Assembly (NCBI RefSeq): GCF_003319105.1
Contig: NZ_QOHH01000002.1
Span: 124,001 to 188,000, forward strand
DNA length: 64,000 nt
Source of the DNA: Blastococcus sp. TF02-09
GTDB taxonomy: Bacteria; Actinomycetota; Actinomycetes; Mycobacteriales; Geodermatophilaceae
Direction: 5' to 3'
Shown: positions 1 through 10,388 of the stretch, in pieces
Numbering within the stretch: position 1 is the stretch's first letter
Layout: every line of letters starts with the position of its first letter
Translations under genes and position numbers: made by a program
Notes under the pieces: model-generated
Database searches by the model: none
Seen by the model: the letters and a program-made list of their open reading frames with translations, nothing else
What the model was told of the DNA's origin: nothing

Positions 1-1384
<1,384 letters not shown>

Positions 1385-1388
<4 letters not shown>

Positions 1389-3325
1389 GCCTGCACTCCT
1401 TCGAGGCCCAGCTGCGCGTGGACGGTGCGGAGCACGTCCAGGGCGTCGCATCCGGCGTACACGTAGCCGTCCACGCCGTCGACGGCGAGGTTCGGCTTGC
1501 CGGCCAGCCACACCTGCGTGACGCCGGCGTCCTTGAGCGCGGCGGCCAGCCCGGCCGCCTGCTCGGCGTAGTCCTTGTCGGTGCCGCATATGCAGGCCAC
1601 CGTCGTCCCCGCGTCGGCCAGACCGCTCGCGCCGTCACCGGCCGGCGTCGCGAGCCCGCCGGCCTGGAACAGGTTGCCGGCGAAGCTCGCCCGCGCCGTG
1701 TGCCGGGCGATCGGGCCGATGGTGGCGAGGTAGACGGTCGGCCGCTCACCGGCGGCGTCGGCCGCGTCGCGCAGCGCCTCGTACTCCTGCGCGGCCCGCA
1801 CCCGCGGCAGCCCGCCGCCCGGGTGCAGCTCCGCCGCGGGCTGCCGCTCGGGCAGCTTCTCGGTCAGGTTGGGGAACTCGCTGACGCCGGTGATCGCGTC
1901 GGCGCGGGTGGCCAGGCGCTTCGACCGGGCGTCCCAGGCGGCGGCGATGCGGTCGCGGACCAGGCCGGAGTCCAGCGCGGCGGCCAGCCCGCCGGCCCGC
2001 TCGATCTCGGTGAACCAGTCCCAGGCGGCCCGGGCCAGCTCGTCGGTGAGCGATTCGACGTACCAGGAGCCACCGGCCGGGTCGAGGACGCGGGCCAGGT
2101 GCCCCTCCTCGACCAGCAGGCTCTGGGTGTTGCGCGCGATCCGCCGGGAGAAGGAGTCCGGCAGGCCCAGCGCGGCGTCGAACGGCTGCACGGTGACGGC
2201 GTCGGCCCCGCCCACGCCCGCGCCGAAGCAGGCGACCGTGGTGCGCAGCATGTTGACCCACGGGTCGCGCTTCGTCGTCATCACCGAGGAGGTGACGGCG
2301 TGCTGGTGCTGGCCGCGGGCCTCCGGCGAGGCGCCGCTGACCTCGCCCACGCGGTCCCAGAGCCGGCGCGCGGCGCGCAGGGTGGCGATCGTCGTGAACT
2401 GGTCGGCGGTCGCCGCGTAGCGGAACTCCAGCTGGCCGAACGCCTCGTCGACCGACAGCCCGCCGTCGGTCAGTGCTCGCAGGTAGGCCACGCCGGCGGC
2501 CAGCGAGCAGCCGAGCTCCTCGACGGCGGACGCCCCGGCGTCGGCGAAGACCGTGCCGTCGACGACCACGCTGCGCAGACCGGCGTGGGCGGCGGCGCGG
2601 CGGGCGACGTCGGCCAGACCGCTCAGGTCCTGCGACTGACCGGAGGCGGCGTGCACGCCGAGCGGGTCGAGGCCGAGCGAGCCGCCGGGGGCGAGGTCGT
2701 CGCGTCCCTCGACCAGGTCGAGGAAGGCCTCCGCCGCGGCCGGGCCGCCGGAGACGCTGACCGGGGCGAGGTCGAGGTACACGTCGGCCAGCACGTCGCC
2801 GAGCCGGTCGGCCGGCACCGCGCCGTCGCCGACGACGAGCCACAGGGAGGTGACCCCGTTCTCCAGGTCGGCGGCGATCGCCTCCTCGGTGACGGCGACG
2901 TCGGGGTGGGCGTGCCGCTGGCGGATGTCCCAGCCGCCGGGCGCGCCGCCGTCGGCACCGCCGGATGCGGTGACCTCCGCCGACCCGGCCGGTCCCCCCG
3001 ACGGGCGGGCGCCGCGCACGAAGGGCGGCAGACCCGGCACGCCCACCGCGGTGGGCAGGTCCGCGGCGTCCGCCGCGGTGTACAGCGGGGCCACGGTGAC
3101 GCCGGTGGCGACCGGGCGGCGCAGCGCCTCCTCGACGGGCTCGGGCAGGTCCTCCCGGCCGGCCTTGCGCAGGACGCCGGCCACCAGCTCGCGCCACTCG
3201 TCGCGCGTGACGCGCGGGAACTCGGCGGCGAGCCCCAGGTCCTCGGGGACCTCGTGCTCGCTGGGGACCTCGGCGTCGGCGGACGCCGGGGCGGGGTGGC
3301 TGTTCTGCTGGTCGGTGGAACTCAT
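1385..3325 (-). CDS. mutA: Methylmalonyl-CoA mutase small subunit
   Basis: Non-catalytic partner of the MutAB heterodimer, 646 aa. A roughly 100-residue low-complexity N-terminus precedes a degenerate barrel containing [11 protein letters not shown] and [18 protein letters not shown]. The C-terminal region (from about residue 540, [20 protein letters not shown]) is Rossmann-like but lacks the DxHxxG cobalamin ligand motif, as expected for this subunit. ATGA overlaps on both sides place it as third gene of a four-gene operon with the YbdK-type ligase, M20 hydrolase and mutB. No meaB-like GTPase is visible in the window; it may follow mutB beyond the left edge. Confidence 0.95.
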
Positions 3326-4614
3326 CCTCGGGGGGACTCCTCGTCAGCTCGTCTGGCTGCAGTGTCTCCGGGCGCGTGCGGGTCCGTGCGGCCGGGTGGC
3401 TGAGGGGCCGGCCCGACGGGGTGCCCGGCGTCGGCCTCCAGCGCGTGCAGCGCCGTCCGCGCCAGCAGCCGCACACCGACGGCGATCGCCCGCTCGTCCA
3501 CGTCGAAGGTCCCGCGGTGCAGGTCCAGCGGCTCTCCCCCGCCGTGGGTGCCCAGCCGGGCCAGCGCGATGGGCAGCCGCTCGGCGAACCAGCCGAAGTC
3601 CTCCCCACCCATGCTCTGCGGGGACAGCAGGACGCCCTCGGCGCCCACCGTCCCGAGGGCGGCGGACCGGAGCATGGCCACCGACAGCGGGTCGTTGACC
3701 ACCGGCGGGACGCCGCGCACGTAGTCGACCTCCACGCCGGCACCGGTCGCGGCGCCGACCTTGTCGACGAGCCCGCGGATGATCTCCTCGGCGCCCTGCC
3801 AGGCGTCCCGGTCCAGCACCCGGACGGTGCCGCTCAGCGTGCCGCGCTGCGGGATGGCGTTGGCCGCCACGCCGGCGTCCACCGAGCCCCACACCAGGGA
3901 CATCCCGGCCCGGGGGTCGGCCTGGCGCGACAGCAGCCCGGGCAGCCCGGTGATCAGCCGGCCGAGCGCGTCGACGAGGTCGACGGTCAGGTGCGGGCGG
4001 GCGGTGTGCCCGCCGGGACCGGTCAGCGTGACGTCGATGCGGTCGCAGGCGGCGGTGATCGCGCCGGTGCGCAGCCCGACGCTGCCCACCGGCACCGACG
4101 GGTCGCAGTGCAGGGCGAAGGCGCGCGTGGCGCCGTCGAGCGCGCCCGCGGCCACCACCTCGGTCGCACCCCCGGGCACCGTCTCCTCGGCGGGCTGGAA
4201 GATGCAGCGCACCCGGCCGGGCAGGCCGCCGACGGCGGACAGCGCCAGGGCCACGCCGAGCACGACGGTGGTGTGGACGTCGTGCCCGCAGGCGTGGGCC
4301 ACCCCCTCGCGGGTGGAGGAGTAGGGGACGTCCTTGAGGTCGGTCAGCGGTAGCGCGTCGATGTCCCCGCGCACGACGACCGTGGGACCGGGACCGTCCC
4401 CGACCTCGACGACCAGCCCGGTGCCGCGGGGCAGCCGCCGCGGGGCCAGCCCGACGTCGCGCAGCCGCTGCTCGAGGTAGGCGGTCGTCCGCACCTCGGC
4501 ATAGGACAGCTCCGGATGGGCGTGCAGGTGGCGGCGGGTGGCGATCAGGTCGGCCTCGTGCGCCTCGACCCAGTCGTCCACCGCGGCGCCGAGCTCACCG
4601 ACGACGGCGGTCAC
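3322..4614 (-). CDS. M20 family metal-dependent amidohydrolase (AmiA/AmiB type)
   Basis: Predicted cytoplasmic zinc amidohydrolase of peptidase family M20D (hippurate/IAA-amino acid hydrolase-like), 430 aa. Metal-binding signatures are visible: HLHAHPELSYAE near residue 30, ACGHDVHTT near residue 105, QPAEETVPGG near residue 140 and GPGGHTARPH in the dimerisation lid. The open frame continues far upstream, but the GTG at 4614 overlaps the TGA of the preceding gene (GTGA) and directly precedes recognisable family sequence, so it is preferred. Substrate unknown; N-acyl amino acids are the usual type. M. tuberculosis amiA1/amiB1 lie in the same position beside deoD and pmmB (from memory). Confidence 0.88.
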   Translation of the reverse strand: MTAVVGELGAAVDDWVEAHEADLIATRRHLHAHPELSYAEVRTTAYLEQRLRDVGLAPRRLPRGTGLVVEVGDGPGPTVVVRGDIDALPLTDLKDVPYSSTREGVAHACGHDVHTTVVLGVALALSAVGGLPGRVRCIFQPAEETVPGGATEVVAAGALDGATRAFALHCDPSVPVGSVGLRTGAITAACDRIDVTLTGPGGHTARPHLTVDLVDALGRLITGLPGLLSRQADPRAGMSLVWGSVDAGVAANAIPQRGTLSGTVRVLDRDAWQGAEEIIRGLVDKVGAATGAGVEVDYVRGVPPVVNDPLSVAMLRSAALGTVGAEGVLLSPQSMGGEDFGWFAERLPIALARLGTHGGGEPLDLHRGTFDVDERAIAVGVRLLARTALHALEADAGHPVGPAPQPPGRTDPHAPGDTAARRADEESPRG

Positions 4615-5816
4615 GCCGCGTGCCCCCCAGCGCAGTCGCCCGGTCCGGGCGTGGGCTCCGTGGGCCGGCCGACCGGGCCGGTCGCGGGGAGCCCGTCCCG
4701 CAGCTCGGCCAGCAGGCTGTCCACGACGGGTTGCAGGGCGCCGTCGGAGGCCGCGGCGACGGCGCGCTGCCGCTGGTAGGACGCCCCGACGTCGAGCACG
4801 CGGAGCACGTCGGCGAGCTCGGCCTCGCAGTCCAGCCGCTTCGCGGTGGGCCGCAGCTCCTCCACCAGGTCGATGATCGCCTGCCGCACGGGACGCACGG
4901 TGCCCTTCTCGTCGACCACGATGTCGGCGTCCAGCCCGTAGCGGGCGGCGCGCCACTTGTTCTCCTGCAGCACCCAGGACGCCGGGGTCGGGAGGATGTA
5001 GCCGCGGTCGAGCTGGGTATCGAACTGCTCCACCAGGCACTGGGCGAGCGCGGCCACCGCGCCGATCTCGTCGAGGGTGGGCAGGCCGTCGCAGATGCGC
5101 AGCTCCACCGTGCCGAAGTCCGGGTGCGGCCGCACGTCCCACCAGACCTCGCGGACGCTCTCGATGGACTTCGTGGAGATCAGCGTCTCCATGTACTGCT
5201 CGAACTCCGCCCAGTCGGCCAGCTGGTAGGGCAGCCCCGCCGTCGGCATCCCTTCGAAGATCTTGGCCCGCGACGAGGCGAGACCGGTGTCGCAGCCCAC
5301 CCAGAACGGGGAGGACGACGACAGCGCGAGGAAGTGCGGGATGTACTGGCACAGCGCGTTGACGATCGGGACGGCCTTCTCCGGGGCCCGCACCCCGACG
5401 TGCACGTGGACGCCGAAGATCTGCATCCGCCGGGCCATCCACTGCATCCGCTCGACGAGCTCGAGGTAGCGCTCCTTGGGCGAGATGAGCTGGCTCTGCC
5501 AGTCGGTGAACGGGTGGGTGCCCGCGCACATCAGGCCCAGGTTGCGCTGCTGCGCGGCGGCGGCCACCTCGGCGAGCGTGCCGGCGAGGTCGGCCTTGGC
5601 CTCGGCGACGGTGGTGCAGACGCCGGTGATGATCTCGACGGTCGACTGCAGCAGCTCGTGCTTGGCCTTGGGGTGCTCCTCGGCACCCTCCGGGCGCAGC
5701 TGCTCCAGGATCTCGGTCGCGCCGGGCGCCAGCTCGCGCGTGTCGAGGTCGATCAGCTGCAGCTCCCACTCGACACCCAGGCTGGCCCGCTGGGACGACC
5801 GGAAGGGGATCTCCAC
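4611..5816 (-). CDS. YbdK-type carboxylate-amine ligase (glutamate-cysteine ligase 2 family)
   Basis: ATP-dependent ligase of the GCS2 family, 401 aa. N-terminal LGVEWELQLID, central FGVHVHVGVRAPEKA and VELRICDGLPT are the active-site strands of the fold. Members are often annotated as weak gamma-glutamylcysteine ligases, but the true substrate of actinobacterial paralogues is usually unknown; mycothiol-producing actinobacteria do not need glutathione. The C-terminal 25 residues are low-complexity Pro/Gly. The GTG start lies seven nt after a TAGACT hexamer, suggesting a leaderless first gene of the operon that continues into the M20 hydrolase and mutAB. Confidence 0.85.
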   Translation of the reverse strand: MEIPFRSSQRASLGVEWELQLIDLDTRELAPGATEILEQLRPEGAEEHPKAKHELLQSTVEIITGVCTTVAEAKADLAGTLAEVAAAAQQRNLGLMCAGTHPFTDWQSQLISPKERYLELVERMQWMARRMQIFGVHVHVGVRAPEKAVPIVNALCQYIPHFLALSSSSPFWVGCDTGLASSRAKIFEGMPTAGLPYQLADWAEFEQYMETLISTKSIESVREVWWDVRPHPDFGTVELRICDGLPTLDEIGAVAALAQCLVEQFDTQLDRGYILPTPASWVLQENKWRAARYGLDADIVVDEKGTVRPVRQAIIDLVEELRPTAKRLDCEAELADVLRVLDVGASYQRQRAVAAASDGALQPVVDSLLAELRDGLPATGPVGRPTEPTPGPGDCAGGHAA

Positions 5817-5823
5817 CTGCGGG

Positions 5824-5829
5824 AGTCTA
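5824..5829 (-). promoter_or_regulatory. -10 hexamer TAGACT, probable leaderless promoter
   Basis: TAGACT on the minus strand ends seven nt before the GTG of the carboxylate-amine ligase gene. With that spacing, transcription would start at or next to the start codon. No purine-rich Shine-Dalgarno stretch fits between the hexamer and the start. Confidence 0.55.
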
Positions 5830-5908
5830 GGGAGGTCCCGCGGTGCCCACCCGGCGGCGCCGCACCATCACCCGAGCGGTGGACCGCGGCCCGGACCCCC
5901 CTCTGCGT

Positions 5909-5914
5909 TAGCGT
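5909..5914 (+). promoter_or_regulatory. -10 hexamer TAGCGT, probable leaderless promoter of punA
   Basis: TAGCGT is followed by six nt (CCCTCC) and then the GTG of the purine nucleoside phosphorylase gene, the classic spacing of actinobacterial leaderless transcripts. It is divergent from the TAGACT element about 80 nt away, so the two operons share a short bidirectional promoter region. Confidence 0.6.
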
Positions 5915-5920
5915 CCCTCC

Positions 5921-6733
5921 GTGAGCCAGCAGCCCGGAACCGACCCCCACTCCATCGCCGCCACCGCGGCCGACGACCTCGTGACCGCGCTCGGCGGTCG
6001 GCACGACGTGGCGGTGGTCATGGGCTCCGGCTGGGCGCCCGCCGCCGACGCCTTCGGTCCCGCCGACTACGCGGTCGCCATCGGCGAGCTGCCCGGTTTC
6101 GCGGCCCCGACCGCGATCGGCCACGGCGGCGAGGTGCGGTCGGTGCGGGTCGGCGACCGCAAGGTGCTGCTCTTCCTCGGGCGGACCCACCTCTACGAGG
6201 GCCGCGGCGTCGACCCGGTGGTGCACGGGGTGCGCACCGCCGCGGCGGCCGGCGTCAAGACCGTCGTCCTCACGAACGCAGCGGGTGGCCTCGCGCCGGA
6301 GCACCGCGTCGGGCAGGCCGTCGTCATCGCCGACCACCTGAACCTGACGGCCCGGTCCCCGCTCGTGGGCGCGACCTTCGTCGACCTCACCGACCTCTAC
6401 TCCGCGCGGCTGCGCGCACTGGCCCGCACCCTGGACCCGGAGCTCACCGAGGGCGTGTACGCCGCGCTGCCCGGCCCGCACTACGAGACGCCGGCCGAGA
6501 TCCGGATGCTGCGCACGATGGGCGCGGACCTGGTCGGCATGTCCACGGCGCTGGAGGCGATCGCGGCCCACGCGGAGGGGCTCGAGGTCTTCGGGCTCTC
6601 GCTGGTCACCAACGCCGCCGCGGGCGTCACCGGCGACAAGCTGGACGCCGACGAGGTCATCGCCGCGGGCCGGGAGGCGGCGGGTCGGCTGGGCCGGTTC
6701 CTGGTGCGGTTCATCGGAGAGCTGCCGGCATGA
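5921..6733 (+). CDS. punA: Purine nucleoside phosphorylase (trimeric class)
   Basis: Cleaves (deoxy)inosine and (deoxy)guanosine with phosphate to base plus (deoxy)ribose-1-phosphate, 270 aa. Phosphate and purine site motifs are present: VVMGSGW near residue 33, LGRTHLYEG near residue 86, VLTNAAGGL near residue 115, [19 protein letters not shown] near residue 185 and the VGMST signature. The length matches trimeric class II PNPs (also called deoD in mycobacteria). TGA overlaps the ATG of the following epimerase gene. Ribose-1-phosphate produced here can be isomerised by the phosphohexomutase two genes downstream. Confidence 0.95.
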   Translation: MSQQPGTDPHSIAATAADDLVTALGGRHDVAVVMGSGWAPAADAFGPADYAVAIGELPGFAAPTAIGHGGEVRSVRVGDRKVLLFLGRTHLYEGRGVDPVVHGVRTAAAAGVKTVVLTNAAGGLAPEHRVGQAVVIADHLNLTARSPLVGATFVDLTDLYSARLRALARTLDPELTEGVYAALPGPHYETPAEIRMLRTMGADLVGMSTALEAIAAHAEGLEVFGLSLVTNAAAGVTGDKLDADEVIAAGREAAGRLGRFLVRFIGELPA

Positions 6734-7548
6734 GCGGTCCGGTGCTGGTGACCGGCGCGGCGGGGCTCATCGGCACCGTCCTGCGCGGCGGGCTGCCCGA
6801 GGCCGGCTGGGCGGTGCGCAGCCTCGACGTCGTCCCGGTACCCGAACCGCGCCCGGGCGAGGAGCACCTGGTCGCCGACACCACCGACCTCGCGGCCCTG
6901 ACCGAGGCCGCCCGCGGTGCGTCCGCCGTCGTCCACCTCGCGGGGATCGCCACGGAGTCGGACTGGCCCGCGATCGCGCGCACCAACATCGACGGCACCT
7001 ACTGCGCGCTCGAGGCCGCGCGGCGGGCCGGCGTCGGCCGGGTGGTCCTGGCCAGCAGCAACCACGCCACCGGCTACACCCCGCGTCCGGACGGCGGGCT
7101 GCTGCGCGAGGCCGACGCCCCGCCCCGGCCGGACACCTACTACGGCGTCTCCAAGGTGACGATGGAGGCGCTCGGCTCGCTCTACGCCGACCGCTACGGC
7201 CTCGACGTCGTCTGCCTGCGGATCGGCAGCGCCTTCCCCGAGCCGACGACCACCCGGCACCTGTCGACCTGGCTCTCCCCCGGCGACACGGTGCGGCTGG
7301 TCGACGCCGCGCTGCGGGCACCCTCGCCCGGGTTCGCGGTCGTGTGGGGCGTCTCGGCGAACACCCGGAACTGGTGGGACGTCTCCGCCGGCCGGGCGCT
7401 CGGCTACGAGCCGGCCGACGACGCCGAGCGCTACGCCGAGACGCTGATCGCGGTGCACGGCGAGCCCGACCTGACCGACCCGGTGCACGCCCGCGTGGGC
7501 GGGGAGTTCACCACGGCGGCCTACGACTCCGAGCACTTCGACGCGTGA
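6730..7548 (+). CDS. NAD-dependent epimerase/dehydratase (extended SDR)
   Basis: Rossmann-fold short-chain dehydrogenase of the extended/atypical SDR group, 272 aa. The N-terminal [12 protein letters not shown] is the NAD-binding glycine motif and [12 protein letters not shown] carries the YxxxK catalytic pair. NHATGYTP near residue 110 resembles uronate dehydrogenase-like SDRs, so oxidation of a sugar acid or sugar-nucleotide is plausible, but the substrate cannot be assigned. It is translationally coupled to punA through ATGA and followed 13 nt later by the phosphohexomutase gene. Confidence 0.85.
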   Translation: MSGPVLVTGAAGLIGTVLRGGLPEAGWAVRSLDVVPVPEPRPGEEHLVADTTDLAALTEAARGASAVVHLAGIATESDWPAIARTNIDGTYCALEAARRAGVGRVVLASSNHATGYTPRPDGGLLREADAPPRPDTYYGVSKVTMEALGSLYADRYGLDVVCLRIGSAFPEPTTTRHLSTWLSPGDTVRLVDAALRAPSPGFAVVWGVSANTRNWWDVSAGRALGYEPADDAERYAETLIAVHGEPDLTDPVHARVGGEFTTAAYDSEHFDA

Positions 7549-7561
7549 GGGCTTTCCCGGT

Positions 7562-9187
7562 ATGACCGACGACCTCCTCGCCACCGCCCGCGCCTGGGCC
7601 GACGCCGATCCGCACGACGGCGACCGCGCGGAGATCTCCGCGCTCGTCGACGCCGGGGACCTCGCGGAGCTGGGCGCACGCTTCGCCGGCCCGCTGACCT
7701 TCGGGACGGCGGGGCTGCGCGGGCCGCTGCGCGCCGGGCCGGCCGGCATGAACGCCGCCGTCGTCACCCGGGCCGCGGCGGGGCTGGGCGCGTGGCTGCG
7801 CGACGCCGGTTCGGCCGGTGGCGGGATCGTCATCGGCTACGACGCGCGCCGGCGGTCCGACGAGTTCGCGCGGATCTCCGCGGCGGTGCTGTCGGCGGCG
7901 GGGTTCGCGGTGCAGGTGCTCCCCCGGGCGCTGCCCACGCCGGTGCTGTCGTTCGCCGTCCGGCACCTGGGATGCGCCGCCGGGATCATGGTGACCGCCA
8001 GCCACAACCCGCCCGACGACAACGGCTACAAGGTCTACCTGAGCGACGGCGCGCAGCTGGTTCCCCCGGCGGACCGGGAGATCGAGGCCGCGATCGCCGC
8101 GGTGGGGCCGGCGCGGGAGGTGCCGCTGGCGGACGAGTGGCTCACCCTCGGCGACGACGTCGCGGCCGACTACGTGGCCGCGGTGGTGGCCGCGCTGGAG
8201 CCCTCGCGGGTGGCCTCGCGCGGGTCGCTGCGGGTGGCCTACACGGCCATGCACGGGGTGGGCGCCGACACGACGCGGGCGGTGTTCGCCGCCGCCGGGC
8301 TGGCCGAGCCGATCAGCGTGCCCGAGCAGGACGAGCCGGACCCGACCTTCCGCACCGTGGCCTTCCCCAACCCGGAGGAGCCCGGGGCGACCGACCTGCT
8401 GAAGGCGCTGGCGGCCCGGGTTGGCGCGGACGTCGCGATCGCCGAGGACCCGGACGCCGACCGCTGCGCCGTGGTCTGCGACGGGCGGCAGCTGACCGGG
8501 GACGAGGTCGGTGCGCTGCTGGCCGACTGGCTGCTGCGCCGCGGGGTGCGCGGGACGTTCGCGTCGTCGCTGGTCAGCGGCTCGCTCATGCACGTGATCG
8601 CCGCCGCGCACGGGGTGCCGTCGGAGGAGACCCCGACCGGGTTCAAGTGGATCATGCGGGCCGGCTCGGAGAGCGCGCCGCTGGTCTACGGCTACGAGGA
8701 GGCGCTGGGCTACACGGTCTCGCCGTCGGTGGCGCGGGACAAGGACGGGATCTCCGCCGCGCTGGCCGTCGCCCTGTTGGCCGCGGAGCTCGAGGAGTCG
8801 GGGCGGACGCTGCTGGACCGGCTGGACGAGCTGGCGTTGGAGCACGGGCTGTTCGCGACCGGTCAGCTGTCGGTGCGCGTCGACGACCTCTCGGTGATCT
8901 CCGACGCGATGGCCCGGGTGCGGGCGAATCCCCCGGCCACGCTGCTCGGCCGGGAGGTCTCGTACGCCGATCTGGCGAACGAGCAGCCGCCGGTCGACGC
9001 GGTGCGGCTGCTCGGCGACGGCGTCCGCGTGATCGTGCGGCCCAGCGGCACCGAGCCGAAGCTCAAGGCGTACCTGGAGACCGTGGTGCCGGTGCACCAG
9101 GACGCCGGGATCATCGCCGCGCGCGGGCGGGGCGAGGACGAGCTGGACCAACTGCGCGCCGAGATGTCAGCGGCGCTGGGCCTCTAG
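7562..9187 (+). CDS. pmmB: Phospho-sugar mutase (PmmB/PGM2-like)
   Basis: Alpha-D-phosphohexomutase, 541 aa. It carries the phosphoserine loop TASHNPPDDNGYK near residue 140, the Mg-binding EDPDADRCAV near residue 300, the sugar loop GYEEALGY near residue 378 and the phosphate loop RPSGTEPKLK near residue 490. Next to punA it most plausibly converts (deoxy)ribose-1-phosphate to the 5-phosphate, as PGM2-like enzymes do, feeding deoC; phosphomannomutase activity is the alternative implied by the mycobacterial name. Its last 21 bp overlap the end of the convergent DUF805 gene. Confidence 0.9.
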   Translation: MTDDLLATARAWADADPHDGDRAEISALVDAGDLAELGARFAGPLTFGTAGLRGPLRAGPAGMNAAVVTRAAAGLGAWLRDAGSAGGGIVIGYDARRRSDEFARISAAVLSAAGFAVQVLPRALPTPVLSFAVRHLGCAAGIMVTASHNPPDDNGYKVYLSDGAQLVPPADREIEAAIAAVGPAREVPLADEWLTLGDDVAADYVAAVVAALEPSRVASRGSLRVAYTAMHGVGADTTRAVFAAAGLAEPISVPEQDEPDPTFRTVAFPNPEEPGATDLLKALAARVGADVAIAEDPDADRCAVVCDGRQLTGDEVGALLADWLLRRGVRGTFASSLVSGSLMHVIAAAHGVPSEETPTGFKWIMRAGSESAPLVYGYEEALGYTVSPSVARDKDGISAALAVALLAAELEESGRTLLDRLDELALEHGLFATGQLSVRVDDLSVISDAMARVRANPPATLLGREVSYADLANEQPPVDAVRLLGDGVRVIVRPSGTEPKLKAYLETVVPVHQDAGIIAARGRGEDELDQLRAEMSAALGL

Positions 9188-9637
9188 CTCCAGCGCGTCA
9201 TCGTGTGACGGATCCGCCCGCCGCAGGGCTCTCCCGAGCCAGGGCCACCGCATCGGTGCGGGAGCCGGCCCATAACGGTTGGGCAGGTTCCCGCCGCGGA
9301 TGAACAGGACGAAGACGATCAGCAAAAGGACGCCGACGAGCGGGATGAGCGCGAGCAGGAGGAGCCACGCGGAGTCGCCCTGGTCGTGGAGGCGAGTGAC
9401 GAATGAGGCGATCCCGGGCACGAACAGGAAGACGGAGGCCAATTCGGACAGCGGGCCGCTCGAATCCCCGATGACGGCCCCGCTCTCGGACACGGTGGAG
9501 GTCGTCGGGAGCCCCAGCGCGCCGTCTGCCCATGCGGCCAGGACGCTGAGCAAGATGCTCGGTAGTACGTACTTGAGCCAGAACTCTTGGCGCGACACCC
9601 TCCCGCGCGGCACGTACCAGTCCCAGAACTTCACCAT
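9167..9637 (-). CDS. DUF805 family small membrane protein
   Basis: About 156 aa with the DUF805 pattern: an N-terminal cytoplasmic FWDWYVPRGRVSRQEFW, a first membrane segment (YVLPSILLSVLAAWA), a central hydrophobic stretch (ASVFLFVPGIASFVTRLHDQGDSAW, quoted in part as the RLHD signature) and a long hydrophobic segment LLLLALIPLVGVLLLIVFVLF. The ATG at 9637 is chosen because a consensus AGGAGG lies a few nt upstream; a longer frame exists but has no comparable site. Function is unknown for the family. The 3' end overlaps the convergent pmmB gene by 21 bp. Confidence 0.8.
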   Translation of the reverse strand: MVKFWDWYVPRGRVSRQEFWLKYVLPSILLSVLAAWADGALGLPTTSTVSESGAVIGDSSGPLSELASVFLFVPGIASFVTRLHDQGDSAWLLLLALIPLVGVLLLIVFVLFIRGGNLPNRYGPAPAPMRWPWLGRALRRADPSHDDALELEAQRR

Positions 9638-9726
9638 GTCCTCCTGACCAGCCACCGGCGGCTGCTCCTCATGGCAGCTGCTCAACGAGTCACACGCTGG
9701 CATGAACCTCGGATCGGTCGAGGCAG

Positions 9727-9735
9727 TTATCCACA
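9727..9735 (+). other. Single DnaA-box-like nonamer
   Basis: TTATCCACA matches the classical DnaA box exactly. It is alone, lies 72 bp before the lipoprotein gene, and no dnaA, dnaN or box cluster is present. It is more likely a fortuitous or titration-type site than an origin. It sits in the divergent spacer between the DUF805 and DUF6318 genes, which otherwise holds only a TAGTCT hexamer near 9768. Confidence 0.3.
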
Positions 9736-9806
9736 GGCTGCGTGTGCGACGTGGCCGCGGGTCTGCGTAGTCTCCGGCGACCGGTGATCAACATGGGAGG
9801 GTCGAC

Positions 9807-10388
9807 GTGACGCGACGGTGGGCGCTGCACGTGGCCGCCTGTCTTCTGGCCGGCGCCGCCGTGCTGACCGGCTGCTCGGAGAAGCAGGCGGCCAGCGGGA
9901 GCCTGCCGACGACGAGCAGCGCGGAGCCCACCGAGGACGCGCTGCCACCGCTGGGTCCCGAGGATCTGCCGATGCCCGACGAGGCGCGCACCCAGGACGC
10001 CGCCGGAGCCGAGGCCTTCGTCCGCTACTACATCGAGCTGATCAACCGGACCTCGACCGTCATGGACGCCCAGCCCCTCCGCGACTTCAGCGACGGCTGC
10101 CGAGACTGCGATCGGATCGCCGGGAGCATCGAGCAGGACGCGGCAGCGGGGAAGACGTATTCGGGTGGTGAGATCACCGTCCTGGGCGTCGGCGAGCCGC
10201 TGATGAAAACCGGTACCGCGTCAATGGCACTGCAGGTCGATCAGGCGGCTCTGAATGTCCTGGACGCTTCCGGTGCGATTGACCAGGAGGACAGCTCTGG
10301 CGCCTATCTCGGCCTCTCGGGAGGGGCTGCAGTCCGGTGGAACGAGTCGACGGATTCATGGCTCATGACGGCTCTCACCCTCGAATGA
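9807..10388 (+). CDS. Secreted lipoprotein, DUF6318 family
   Basis: 193 aa beginning with a lipoprotein signal: MTRRWALHVAACLLAGAAV then the lipobox LTGC, so Cys23 would be lipidated. The mature part has a Pro/Ser linker, then an alpha+beta domain with paired cysteines in DGCRDCDRIAGSI near residue 97, typical of actinobacterial DUF6318. Function unknown. The stop codon overlaps the start of the next secreted protein (ATGA), so the two are probably made together and may act together at the cell surface. Start is GTG at 9807, after a short purine-rich GGGAGG. Confidence 0.8.
   Translation: MTRRWALHVAACLLAGAAVLTGCSEKQAASGSLPTTSSAEPTEDALPPLGPEDLPMPDEARTQDAAGAEAFVRYYIELINRTSTVMDAQPLRDFSDGCRDCDRIAGSIEQDAAAGKTYSGGEITVLGVGEPLMKTGTASMALQVDQAALNVLDASGAIDQEDSSGAYLGLSGGAAVRWNESTDSWLMTALTLE

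Noticed and set aside
3322-5769. An 815-codon frame as a fusion with the M20 hydrolase
   Set aside because: The first half is a shifted reading of the carboxylate-amine ligase gene; the GTG at 4614 with a GTGA overlap explains the M20 gene better.
9700-9806. Replication origin around the TTATCCACA nonamer
   Set aside because: Single box, no AT-rich unwinding element, no dnaA or dnaN nearby.
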